The notes beneath the pieces are model-generated. The model did no database searches. It saw nothing but the letters and a program-made list of their open reading frames with translations, and was not told the origin of the DNA. The position numbers and the translations under genes were made by a program. Of a stretch of DNA of 6,952 nt, positions 1 through 6,845 are shown one piece after another. The first letter of the stretch is position 1. Each line of letters starts with the position of its first letter. This stretch comes from an uncultured Gammaproteobacteria bacterium (GTDB lineage Bacteria; Pseudomonadota; Gammaproteobacteria; Pseudomonadales; Azotimanducaceae_A), in the NCBI GenBank assembly GCA_913041025.1, contig CAJWGQ010000154.1:1-6952 (forward strand), read 5' to 3'.

Positions 1-2
1 CT

Positions 3-629
3 ATTTTGAATTCTCGATTTGGTTTCAATAATGCTGTTCAGATGGACAAGATGTCGGCAGAGGAGCGCGATGCCGCGATGGAACGCCTAAGTTTTACGAC
101 TGATGTTAACGATCTAAAAGATTGTGATTTGATCATCGAAGCAATTGGTGGCGGTGTAGACGGCGCTATCGAGAACAAACCTCTCAAGCTTGAAGTCTGG
201 AAGGAGATGGATCAAGTTGTTAAACCCGAGGCGGTTTTTGCCAGCAATACCTCAATGTTCACGATTGCTGATTTAGCTGAGGTGACCGGACGTAAAGATC
301 GGTTTATCGGAATGCACTTGTTCAGCCCGGCCAATATTATGAAGCTGGTCGAAGTGACGCACACGGAAGATACTACCGAGGATATAACAAACCTGATCGT
401 GGAGCTTAGCAAGTCAATGGGTAAAGTGCCGATTATCTTGAAAGATGTCCCGGGTGATACGGGATTTGTTGGAAACAGAATTATGGCTGCCGTCAGACGA
501 GAGGCCATGAAGATTATTGATGAGGGAGTGGCAACCCAAGAGGACATTAATCTTGCGATGACTCTAGGCTTCAGATGGCCAGCAGGACCTTTCCCGCAGG
601 GCCCAAATGCCCGATCAGGCTGGAAGTAA
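3..629 (+). CDS. 3-hydroxyacyl-CoA dehydrogenase, 3' part (5' end outside window)
   Basis: This enzyme family oxidises L-3-hydroxyacyl-CoA to 3-ketoacyl-CoA with NAD+ in beta-oxidation, in the cytoplasm. The frame is open to the left edge, and the N-terminal GxGxxG nucleotide-binding segment is missing, so the TTG at 6 is not taken as a start. Counting from that TTG codon, the fragment shows the rest of the NAD-binding domain (DLIIEA at 41-46, SNTS at 80-83), the active-site motif GMHLFSP (His104), KLVEV (Glu116) and the GFVGNR segment (Asn157). These match the Ser/His/Glu/Asn catalytic set known from human HADH. The C-terminal domain is short: the protein stops 11 residues after a WPAGPF motif, whereas classical family members continue for about 50 more. 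This could be a short-tailed subfamily or a frameshift (see findings). The monooxygenase gene follows about 50 bases downstream on the same strand and is probably co-transcribed. The family is secure; the exact substrate is not. Confidence 0.88.
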   Translation: MLNSRFGFNNAVQMDKMSAEERDAAMERLSFTTDVNDLKDCDLIIEAIGGGVDGAIENKPLKLEVWKEMDQVVKPEAVFASNTSMFTIADLAEVTGRKDRFIGMHLFSPANIMKLVEVTHTEDTTEDITNLIVELSKSMGKVPIILKDVPGDTGFVGNRIMAAVRREAMKIIDEGVATQEDINLAMTLGFRWPAGPFPQGPNARSGWK

Positions 630-672
630 TGTTTGAAATGGGTTGCGAGCATAGTCGCGAACGCTAATTGTT

Positions 673-678
673 AGGGAG
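673..678 (+). promoter_or_regulatory. ribosome binding site of the monooxygenase gene (AGGGAG)
   Basis: AGGGAG lies only 1 base before the ATG at 680 but 7 bases before an in-frame TTG at 686. By spacing alone the TTG is the better start. The two starts differ by just two residues ahead of the FAD-binding strand, so the product is nearly the same. The TTG at 668 lies upstream of this site and is unlikely to be the start. Confidence 0.5.
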
Positions 679-679
679 A

Positions 680-2248
680 ATGGTATTGGAAGATCGTTTT
701 GAAGTTGTGATCGTTGGTTGTGGTTTCTCTGGATTGCTTTGCAGTCACTATCTTCGTGAAGCGGGAATAGAGAATGTCTGCGTTTTTGAGATGAACTCGT
801 CTCTGGGAGGAGTTTGGAGTCATGGTGGCGTGGGCTCTTATCCTGGAGCCGCTTGCGATGTCCCGTCCTATGCGTATCTGCCATTTCTGGATCGAACGGG
901 TTTTATCCCCTCAAAGAAATACGTTAATCAGATAGAGATCGCTGATTATGCGGAGATGCTCGCCGATTATTGTGGGATTCGGGAGAATGTGCGCTTTTCG
1001 CGAAAGGTCATGGATATGACCTATCTCGACGAAGGTAACTGGCAGATAGCGACCTGGGATATGGAGAGCGACTCGCCCGGTGAGACCGTGTTCGCTACAC
1101 ACGTGGTTAGCGCTAACGGACCACTTTCGAGTCCTCGGATGCCCGAGGTGTCTGGGATGGACTTATTTCAGGGTGAGAGTTTTCATACTGCCTCCTGGGA
1201 CCGAAAAGCCTCGCTCGCTGGAAAGCGAGTGGGTGTTATTGGCACTGGGGCCTCAGCAGCGCAAGTGATTACCTCTATAGCTGATGAGGTGGAGTCTTTG
1301 ACCGTATTTCAGAGGACTGCGACTTGGGCCTTGCCAAGAGATGACGAGCCCACTCCTCCAGAGATAGTTCAGGCCTTTGAGGACGGCGGATACAGTGAGA
1401 AGTTGCGTTATGTTGACTGGAAGAAAGAATTTCCGCCTGATCCAAATGCACCCTTTACCTTCGAGATGTTGCACGATGAAAAACAAAACGCGGCTATTTG
1501 TGATGGCATTGCTGCCAGAATTAAAAAAGAAGTGGATGATCCTGAGTTAGCGCAAACTCTAACACCCGATATTCCGTTTTTTTGTAAACGAGTTCTTTTT
1601 ATCGATGATTACTACACTACTTTCAATAAGCCTCATGTGCATCTTGTGGATGAGCCTGGAGGTGTGGTTGCGGTCAATGAAAAGGGTCTGGAAGTGGCTT
1701 CTGGCGATTTATTCGAATTTGATGTCATTATCTATGCGACAGGTTTTGACAGTAATTTTATTCCTTTCCCGATCACTGGAAGGAACGGTAAGACTCTGGC
1801 TGATCATTTTGGCGCTAACCCGGAAAACAACTTCCAAATGACAGATCCTCACACTCTGTGGGGCATCCATGTAAGAGACATGCCGAATTTTTATATGATG
1901 ATCGGACCCCAAAGTCTTAATCCGGTGACGAATGTGACACTTCTCTGTGAAGAGCAGAGTAAATACATTTCGAACCTTGTTAAGCGAATGAAGGACCAGA
2001 ATTTAACCGAAGTGGAACCAAAGGCCGAGGCCGTTGATCAATGGAGTGAACGCTGTACAGAAACTGCTGAGGGCAAAGTCTGGTTAAAGTGTAATAACTG
2101 GTATACCAAGAGCACCAAGACTGATGAACAGGCTGGACGCCAAAGGGCGCGGCTTATGTGGATGGAATCCTACGAAGATTATCTTCAGCATTTGCTTGGA
2201 GAGGAAGGTGGGTCCGCGGACGACCTTCTTCAGTTCTCTCGTGGCTAG
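680..2248 (+). CDS. Flavin-containing (type I Baeyer-Villiger-like) monooxygenase
   Basis: Predicted FAD- and NADPH-dependent monooxygenase inserting an oxygen atom into a ketone to give an ester or lactone; cytoplasmic, with no signal peptide. Numbering from the ATG at 680 (522 aa, normal for the family): FAD-binding GCGFSG at 13-18; the fingerprint FxGxxxHxxxW(P/D), seen as FQGESFHTASWD, at 163-174; NADPH-binding GTGASA at 188-193; CKR with Arg304, in the segment that in phenylacetone monooxygenase supplies the arginine stabilising the peroxyflavin; YYTTFN just after it; and the second flavin motif DVIIYATGF at 348-356. The secondary motif GGxWxxxxYPGxxxD is present but has three extra residues between Trp and YPG (residues 44-56). 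The ATG at 680 is used here, though a TTG at 686 has better ribosome-site spacing. The gene probably shares a transcript with the hydroxyacyl-CoA dehydrogenase and ends 19 bases from the convergent DUF1552 gene. Substrate unknown; N- or S-oxidation by a related flavoprotein is the main alternative. Confidence 0.9.
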   Translation: MVLEDRFEVVIVGCGFSGLLCSHYLREAGIENVCVFEMNSSLGGVWSHGGVGSYPGAACDVPSYAYLPFLDRTGFIPSKKYVNQIEIADYAEMLADYCGIRENVRFSRKVMDMTYLDEGNWQIATWDMESDSPGETVFATHVVSANGPLSSPRMPEVSGMDLFQGESFHTASWDRKASLAGKRVGVIGTGASAAQVITSIADEVESLTVFQRTATWALPRDDEPTPPEIVQAFEDGGYSEKLRYVDWKKEFPPDPNAPFTFEMLHDEKQNAAICDGIAARIKKEVDDPELAQTLTPDIPFFCKRVLFIDDYYTTFNKPHVHLVDEPGGVVAVNEKGLEVASGDLFEFDVIIYATGFDSNFIPFPITGRNGKTLADHFGANPENNFQMTDPHTLWGIHVRDMPNFYMMIGPQSLNPVTNVTLLCEEQSKYISNLVKRMKDQNLTEVEPKAEAVDQWSERCTETAEGKVWLKCNNWYTKSTKTDEQAGRQRARLMWMESYEDYLQHLLGEEGGSADDLLQFSRG

Positions 2249-2267
2249 ATTTTTCTCTGTAGTCAGT

Positions 2268-3524
2268 TTATCCCCAGTTTAAGGTGGAGGTGCTCTGACC
2301 GAACTGATCTGTTTCTACGCCCATACGTTGGACAAGAGATAAGTACATGTTGCAAAGAGGAGAGTTGTGTTTTTCATCATGTACAACATGATGACCATGA
2401 TTGAAATCTCCTCCCGCCACCAGGATTGGCAAATTCTCTGCGTTGTGCGAGTTTGCGTTACCTAGGTTGCTGCCGAAAAGTATCTGTGTCTGATCCAGTA
2501 AGGAACTGTCGTTTTCGTTTTGACTATCCAGTGAATCCAACAAGGAGCCGAAGCGCTTTACTATCTCCGTTTCTAGTTGTCGGAGCTGCGCAATTTTTCC
2601 AGGATCTTGGCCGTGATGAGACAAATTGTGTTGATCGGCTGTTATACCTTGTAATTTGGGAACAACCCCGTGATCCTGGATCATCAGACTAATCACGCGA
2701 GAGGAGTCTGTCGCAAGAATCAAAGGCATTAGCTCAAGCCACAGATCAATTCTTCCGAGAATATCGGCAGGATCAGAATTATCGACCGGAGGAACCGAGT
2801 CTACGCTTGGTTTTGGTCTATCCATCCAGTCGCGCACCTTGCTAAGTTCGAGTTCTGCAGCGCGAACCGCTTCAAAATAGGCCTCCAGTTTTTGGCGATC
2901 CTGAGAGCTTCCGCTATTTTGCAACGTCCTCGTCTGACCTTTAAGGTTATCGAGTATGCTGCCGCCGTCGTTAATGCGTTGAGTCTCTATTTCAATTTCT
3001 TCCGGTGTGCCTTGAATAAACATTTGCTTGAACACTTCGGCTGGGCTTGTGTGAGCAGGTATCATCACACCATTTTTATCGTAGGATTGACTTTGGGGTG
3101 TTAACGTTCCTAGAACAACGGAAGGATAGCGAGTCACGTAGCCCAGGTGGTCTGCGACGACCTGGTCAATCGATATCGAATTTTGAAATCCATCCATGCC
3201 AGGATGTCTGGCAGAAGTCAGCCAAGTGATCTCGGAATTGTGTGCCTGGCGACCTGTCTGTTCTTCGTGTGATAAGCCTGAAAATATAGTGTACTTTTCT
3301 CTGTGTCTGTCAATTATCGAAAGGTACTGAGATGGCGTGTAATCCTTGCCTTCATCTGCAGGCATCCAGGAATCTTTATAGAGACCGAGCGTGCAGCAGA
3401 TATTTACCATCCTTCGGGTTGGTGCGTTCGCGCGAGCGAATCGAGGGCCCATGATGTCTAAAAGAGGGAGGGCAAGTGCTACGCCTGTTCCCCTGAGAAA
3501 TGAACGCCTGTTGATATATTTCAT
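2268..3524 (-). CDS. DUF1552 domain protein, Tat-exported
   Basis: A 418-residue member of the DUF1552 family, for which I know of no demonstrated activity; it resembles DUF1501 proteins, which are related to the alkaline phosphatase/sulfatase fold. The start is the ATG at 3524, with GAGGG 7 bases upstream, rather than an in-frame codon at 3581 inside the preceding gene. The N-terminus is a twin-arginine signal: NRRSFLRG (Arg6-Arg7), a hydrophobic stretch at about 13-25 and a likely cut after ARA at 30-32. Export by Tat implies folding, and perhaps cofactor loading, before secretion. Family-like segments are SISIDQ (116-121), DHGVVP (284-289), LSHHG (301-305), GSNLG (351-355) and ENLPILVAGG (363-372). 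The C-terminal third is rich in histidines (His304, 360, 376, 378, 379, 382, 386) that could bind metal, which is inference. The gene starts 16 bases after the stop of the DUF1592 gene, so the two are almost certainly one operon. No truncation is seen. Confidence 0.88.
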   Translation of the reverse strand: MKYINRRSFLRGTGVALALPLLDIMGPRFARANAPTRRMVNICCTLGLYKDSWMPADEGKDYTPSQYLSIIDRHREKYTIFSGLSHEEQTGRQAHNSEITWLTSARHPGMDGFQNSISIDQVVADHLGYVTRYPSVVLGTLTPQSQSYDKNGVMIPAHTSPAEVFKQMFIQGTPEEIEIETQRINDGGSILDNLKGQTRTLQNSGSSQDRQKLEAYFEAVRAAELELSKVRDWMDRPKPSVDSVPPVDNSDPADILGRIDLWLELMPLILATDSSRVISLMIQDHGVVPKLQGITADQHNLSHHGQDPGKIAQLRQLETEIVKRFGSLLDSLDSQNENDSSLLDQTQILFGSNLGNANSHNAENLPILVAGGDFNHGHHVVHDEKHNSPLCNMYLSLVQRMGVETDQFGQSTSTLNWG

Positions 3525-3531
3525 AGCTAAA

Positions 3532-3536
3532 CCCTC
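3532..3536 (-). promoter_or_regulatory. ribosome binding site of the DUF1552 gene (GAGGG)
   Basis: On the minus strand GAGGG is followed by 7 bases and then the ATG at 3524. It lies in the 16-base gap after the DUF1592 stop codon. It fixes the start at the methionine just before the twin-arginine motif and excludes the longer upstream reading. Confidence 0.75.
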
Positions 3537-3540
3537 ATGA

Positions 3541-6180
3541 TCATCGTTTTCTGAAAAGGCTGGAGTCGACCACTGAAACAATTAGAGATTGCACAGGGTA
3601 TCCTGCGTCAGAATGAGTTTGAATTATCTCTTCGACTACGGCTCGATCAGAGAAGGAAACTTCTGCCCCGGTTCCAAATGCGATGAGCTGTGACGTGAAA
3701 TGCCTAGCCACCTGCTCGAGATAGTCGGATTTTAATATTTCCAGGTATTCTTGGTAGCCACTAAAACTGGTGCCTTCAGGAGTGATGCCACTCGCGTCGA
3801 CCATTAAGCCATCCTTATAAGGCATGGCAATCGAAAACCCGTCATACATTGCAAAGCCGCCGTGAACTCGGTAGTTCGTTCTGTGTCCGCCTACAGGGTC
3901 GAACTCTTCAAGCGCAAATCCCGGCGGATCAATCCGGGTGTGACAGCTTGCACAAACTGGCATTGACCTGTGAGCTGATAACTGCTCTCTAACGGTAGTT
4001 GTTCCCCGGGTGTCGGGTTCAAGTCCAGCGACTCCGGGCGGTGGCGGCGGTGCCGGTTGACCGAGTAGGTTAGTCAGTACGAAGTTACCTCGGGGAACCG
4101 GGGAGCTAGTTGTACCATTTGCGGTTATTTTGTGGATTGCAGCTTGAGACAGTAACCCCCCCCGAGGACTGTCTGGGGGAAGGGTCACCTTGCGCATGTA
4201 CTGCCCCTTTATCTCGTCAATTTGATAATGATCGGCTAAGCGGCGGTTTAAGAAAGTGAAGTCAGAATCGATAAGATTTTCGAGGCTCAGATTCTCTGAA
4301 ACGAGTTCTGCTAGAAACAATTCAGTTTCCATCTGCATCGCCTGACCTAGACGGTCATCGTACTCAGGATAAAGACCCTTATCGGGACTCGTCGCTTTTA
4401 ACTCGTTGAGGCGGTAGGCCTGCCCGACGAAGTCTTTAATAAAACGCTGGCTCTTGCTGTCCTCCAGCATCCGCCTAACCTGCTCGTTAAGTACTTGTTT
4501 CTCCGTCAGTCTTCCCTTTTCCGCAAGGTCCAGCAATTCCTGGTCAGGCATGCTTCGCCATAAGAAATAGGATAAGCGAGACGCCAATGAGTGTTCGTTT
4601 AAATCACCGCTTTCTCCTGCCTGATAAAGGAATGAAGGCGAGCTAAGTATCGATCTAAGTGGGACGCGCAGCGCGTCGAGCAACGATCGCTCTTGAGCGA
4701 GAATTGGCGTTGCAAGATCTGCCAAATTTTTTATCTCTGATTCGGAGACGGGCCTGCGAAAGGCAAGCGGAGCAAACCGCTCTAAAATTTCGACTATATG
4801 ATCTTGTTCTGTTTTTCGTATTCCCAAAGAGCAACCCTCAGGGTCCTCATTTTTCAAAAAAGCGGGAGTGATATCGCTCAGTGTTTGTTCCATTTTGTTA
4901 AGATTTGACGTGCCGACCACGTTAGCGAAGAGCATTTCTAATTGAGTTGGCTGACTCGTTTCGGTTGATTTGCTGGTCGAGAAGGACGCGCAGTTGGAAC
5001 TAAACTCGATGCCCTTCAATAAATTTTGCGTGCTTACGGGGGGCCACCTTTCCGTGATTGGCCCTTCAATAGACATATACTTCATCGCGATTCCCTCGCC
5101 CTCATAAGTCCGTACATTGTTTTCGGGTGCGTAATAGTTGACAGCATTTTCTGCAACGCCATCTTGATCTGCATCCAGGTTCTTGGGTTGATCGACTTCG
5201 GTCGGAGCTGGCGCGATAAGCTGGCCTGGCTTCAGATAAGTCTGGACTGCTACTTTGCGTGGAGCTTCATCTACCAGATCAAAAGAGCCGATCAGGTCAT
5301 CCATCGAAGCGACGATTCCCTGTTTTATCCCCCGGTAAACCGTGAGCGTCACAGGGGACCAGGCTTGGTAAGGATAGGCTTCCAGCTCAACGTTATATTT
5401 TCCAGGGGTCTTGACCCGAAAACCCTCGGTGTCCGAGTGCATCGTGTAAGTTGAGCCTGGCTCGAAAAACATTACGGCTGAATCATCTTGCATGAGGGTG
5501 ATTCCTCCGCCTTGGTATTTTCCCTCACTAATTGCCTTAAGGTAACCCGAGTCCTTGTAGCTGATGACATATTTTTCGGATTTCGGTCTGGGGCCTAGCT
5601 GAATAGCATGGTCAAGTGCTCTGTCGGCTGCGTTCAGATAGCTTCTGACGTGCATGCCAGATATTCCCTGATTTTTAGCAAGTGTGTCGAAGCCTCCGGA
5701 GTCGGCTTCTGCCGGAAGAGTAGAGGCGAGCTCCAGCGCTACTTCCTCTTCAATATTTAATAGGTCCGCTAGCGTATAGGCATATTCGGTCTGTGTGAGT
5801 CTTCTAAGTGGAGTCCTTCCATCGCCTCTCGAAGCAATGCTGGTTTCCATTAATGCCTGCTTCAGTGAGGCCATGGACGCTCTAACTATCTGGTCGCTGG
5901 CCTTAGGGCCGTCTCGAGGTGGCATTTCTCCTGCCGTTACTCGATCGTAAACCCTGATCCAGGTCTGGAAAGTTCGGCCATCACTTAGATCTCTGCTGAG
6001 CTTTTTCAAGTTGAGAGGGGTTAGGTCTGAGGTACTGTGACACGATACACAGGAAGCGTTGTAGAGTCTGTCAAAGTCTTCCGAGAAGTTTGATTTTTCA
6101 GCGTAGCCATTACTTGAAACGAAAAAAATAAGCGCCGCGAAAAATAAGGTAGCAGTTCTAGTAGCTCTTGTTGCCAGCAT
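3541..6180 (-). CDS. DUF1592-type multidomain protein with two CxxCH motifs (PSCyt1/DUF1587/1595/1592/1588/1585), secreted
   Basis: An 879-residue exported protein, numbered from the ATG at 6180, which has GGAG 4 bases upstream; a TTG at 6198 lies before that site. The signal peptide is Arg/Thr-rich, then hydrophobic (about 11-22), with a likely cut after GYA at 25-27. Next comes a cytochrome-like module with CVSCH (44-48) and MPP (86-88), whose Met may be the sixth haem ligand. RRLTQTEY (126-133) marks DUF1587. A beta-rich middle region (about 235-385) includes a DxDxDG motif at 336-341. FRRPVSESE (474-482) marks DUF1595, RLSYFLWRSMPD (535-546) DUF1592, and a proline run, then CASCH and IDPPGFALE (743-758) mark DUF1588. 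A C-terminal DUF1585-like domain follows. Architecture and length are typical of a family frequent in Planctomycetes and in some marine proteobacteria, with no assigned reaction. Covalent haem at two sites is inferred from the motifs. It is the first gene of an operon with DUF1552 and is read divergently from the VOC gene. Confidence 0.9.
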   Translation of the reverse strand: MLATRATRTATLFFAALIFFVSSNGYAEKSNFSEDFDRLYNASCVSCHSTSDLTPLNLKKLSRDLSDGRTFQTWIRVYDRVTAGEMPPRDGPKASDQIVRASMASLKQALMETSIASRGDGRTPLRRLTQTEYAYTLADLLNIEEEVALELASTLPAEADSGGFDTLAKNQGISGMHVRSYLNAADRALDHAIQLGPRPKSEKYVISYKDSGYLKAISEGKYQGGGITLMQDDSAVMFFEPGSTYTMHSDTEGFRVKTPGKYNVELEAYPYQAWSPVTLTVYRGIKQGIVASMDDLIGSFDLVDEAPRKVAVQTYLKPGQLIAPAPTEVDQPKNLDADQDGVAENAVNYYAPENNVRTYEGEGIAMKYMSIEGPITERWPPVSTQNLLKGIEFSSNCASFSTSKSTETSQPTQLEMLFANVVGTSNLNKMEQTLSDITPAFLKNEDPEGCSLGIRKTEQDHIVEILERFAPLAFRRPVSESEIKNLADLATPILAQERSLLDALRVPLRSILSSPSFLYQAGESGDLNEHSLASRLSYFLWRSMPDQELLDLAEKGRLTEKQVLNEQVRRMLEDSKSQRFIKDFVGQAYRLNELKATSPDKGLYPEYDDRLGQAMQMETELFLAELVSENLSLENLIDSDFTFLNRRLADHYQIDEIKGQYMRKVTLPPDSPRGGLLSQAAIHKITANGTTSSPVPRGNFVLTNLLGQPAPPPPPGVAGLEPDTRGTTTVREQLSAHRSMPVCASCHTRIDPPGFALEEFDPVGGHRTNYRVHGGFAMYDGFSIAMPYKDGLMVDASGITPEGTSFSGYQEYLEILKSDYLEQVARHFTSQLIAFGTGAEVSFSDRAVVEEIIQTHSDAGYPVQSLIVSVVDSSLFRKR
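4156..4163. repeat. 8-base C/G homopolymer inside the DUF1592-type gene
   Basis: Eight consecutive C on the + strand are eight G in the coding strand and encode part of the Pro-Arg-Gly-Gly segment near residue 673 of the protein. The frame is intact here. Tracts of this length can slip in replication or sequencing, and a one-base change would remove the C-terminal CxxCH domain. Confidence 0.6.
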
Positions 6181-6344
6181 GATTCTCCAATGTCGCAAAT
6201 TAAGAACCAGTCCTGCTTTATCTGGATTCCCGCCTTTTGATATTTATCGATTTTATAGTGACAAATTGACAATTCAACAGGCTTTTTTTTAGTCTTGAAT
6301 TAGTGCGTCTAATGAATGGTTAACCTATTGAGGAAGGGGGAGAG
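6181..6344. promoter_or_regulatory. divergent control region between the DUF1592/DUF1552 operon and the VOC gene
   Basis: This 164-base AT-rich gap separates two divergent genes and must hold both promoters. For the + strand, TTGACA (6266-6271) precedes TTTAGT (6288-6293) by 16 bases. For the - strand, two options are seen: TTGTCA (6264-6259) with TATCAA (6242-6237) at 16 bases, or a TATAAA box at 6257-6252 with only a poor -35. The region also contains a T8 run (6283-6290) and the palindrome GGTTAACC (6318-6325). No riboswitch-like fold was recognised. AGGAAGG (6331-6337) is the ribosome site of the VOC gene. Transcription starts are not provable from sequence alone. Confidence 0.5.
6259..6274. 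promoter_or_regulatory. candidate operator: tandem TGACAA(A/T)T repeat with embedded palindrome
   Basis: TGACAAAT and TGACAATT stand directly head to tail. The second overlaps an odd palindrome AATTGACAATT (6264-6274). The element covers the -35 candidates of both divergent promoters, so a bound regulator could control both directions. This is inference; such short AT-rich repeats can arise by chance. Confidence 0.3.
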
Positions 6345-6797
6345 ATGGCAAGGGCATTATTGTTATTGGTGTTGTGTGCGGGTGCTTGGGGTTCTTGGGC
6401 GGAATCCGAAATGAGACCCGTGTTAATGGGAGTTGCACTCAATGTCGCTGATATTGAGCGATCAGAGAAATACTATAGCCAGATATTTAACCTAAGAAGA
6501 ACCTTTCAATACCCGCCATCTGGTGGTCCCGTTATAGAAATAGGGCTTGGAAATAAGGACGGGAAGGGCGGCTCCTTATTGTTGGCGCGCTTTAGTGACG
6601 ATCCTTTGCCCGACGCGAAGTCAAGATATGGGCGATTAGTCTTTAACGTCAAAGACGCCGACGCCATTGCTAAGAGGGCAGAAGAAAGGGGTTCGGTTTT
6701 AAGGGAATTGGGTCTGCCCAGGGGACCAGGAAAACCGATCCTCATTTTCTTTAATGACCCTGATGGCTATGAGGTTGAACTCTACCAGGCTCCTTAA
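6345..6797 (+). CDS. Exported VOC-superfamily (glyoxalase-fold) protein
   Basis: A 150-residue protein with one VOC module of two beta-alpha-beta-beta-beta halves: NVADIERSEKYY (33-44) to PVIEIG (62-67), then GRLVFNVKDADA (96-107) to FNDPDGYEVELY (136-147). The N-terminus is a signal peptide (hydrophobic about 4-16, likely cut after SWA at 17-19), so the protein should be periplasmic, unusual for a superfamily that is mostly cytoplasmic. The start at 6345 has AGGAAGG 7 bases upstream; the internal Met23, which would make it cytoplasmic, has no such site. Of the four metal ligands of glyoxalase I, the two glutamates appear present (Glu65, Glu145), but the two histidine positions read Gly29 and Arg97, so glyoxalase I chemistry is unlikely. 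It could be a binding protein or an enzyme with another metal geometry. It is transcribed divergently from the DUF1592/DUF1552 operon. Fold secure, function unknown. Confidence 0.82.
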   Translation: MARALLLLVLCAGAWGSWAESEMRPVLMGVALNVADIERSEKYYSQIFNLRRTFQYPPSGGPVIEIGLGNKDGKGGSLLLARFSDDPLPDAKSRYGRLVFNVKDADAIAKRAEERGSVLRELGLPRGPGKPILIFFNDPDGYEVELYQAP

Positions 6798-6845
6798 GAG
6801 CAGAGCTAACCGGGGGCTCTCAAAATTTCGAAGAGGCCATAATGT

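Noticed and set aside
642..662. A hairpin (GTTGCGA with TCGCGAAC, one bulged base) between the dehydrogenase and the monooxygenase as a terminator.
   Set aside because: The continuous core stem is only four pairs and no T-run follows. The short gap and same orientation favour co-transcription.
212..884. Minus-strand open frames across the dehydrogenase and the start of the monooxygenase.
   Set aside because: They lie opposite well-supported genes and contain no recognisable motifs.
2249..2267. A bidirectional terminator between the convergent monooxygenase and DUF1552 genes.
   Set aside because: The gap is only 19 bases and shows no inverted repeat; termination may occur inside the opposing gene.
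3525..3581. Upstream extension of the DUF1552 protein by 19 residues.
   Set aside because: It would overlap the end of the DUF1592-type gene and put a non-signal sequence before the twin-arginine motif; the GAGGG site clearly serves the ATG at 3524.
5026..5454. A 142-codon open frame on the + strand inside the DUF1592-type gene.
   Set aside because: It is antisense to a long gene with recognisable domains, has no clear ribosome site, and its translation shows no family motif. It looks like a shadow frame.
6345..6410. The VOC leader as a lipoprotein signal, because it contains a Cys at position 11.
   Set aside because: The residue before the Cys is Leu, not Gly, Ala or Ser, so the lipobox rule fails; a normal cut after SWA fits better.
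6802..6820. AGAGC/GCTCT stem just after the VOC stop codon as a terminator.
   Set aside because: Five pairs with a nine-base loop and no following T-run is too weak to call.
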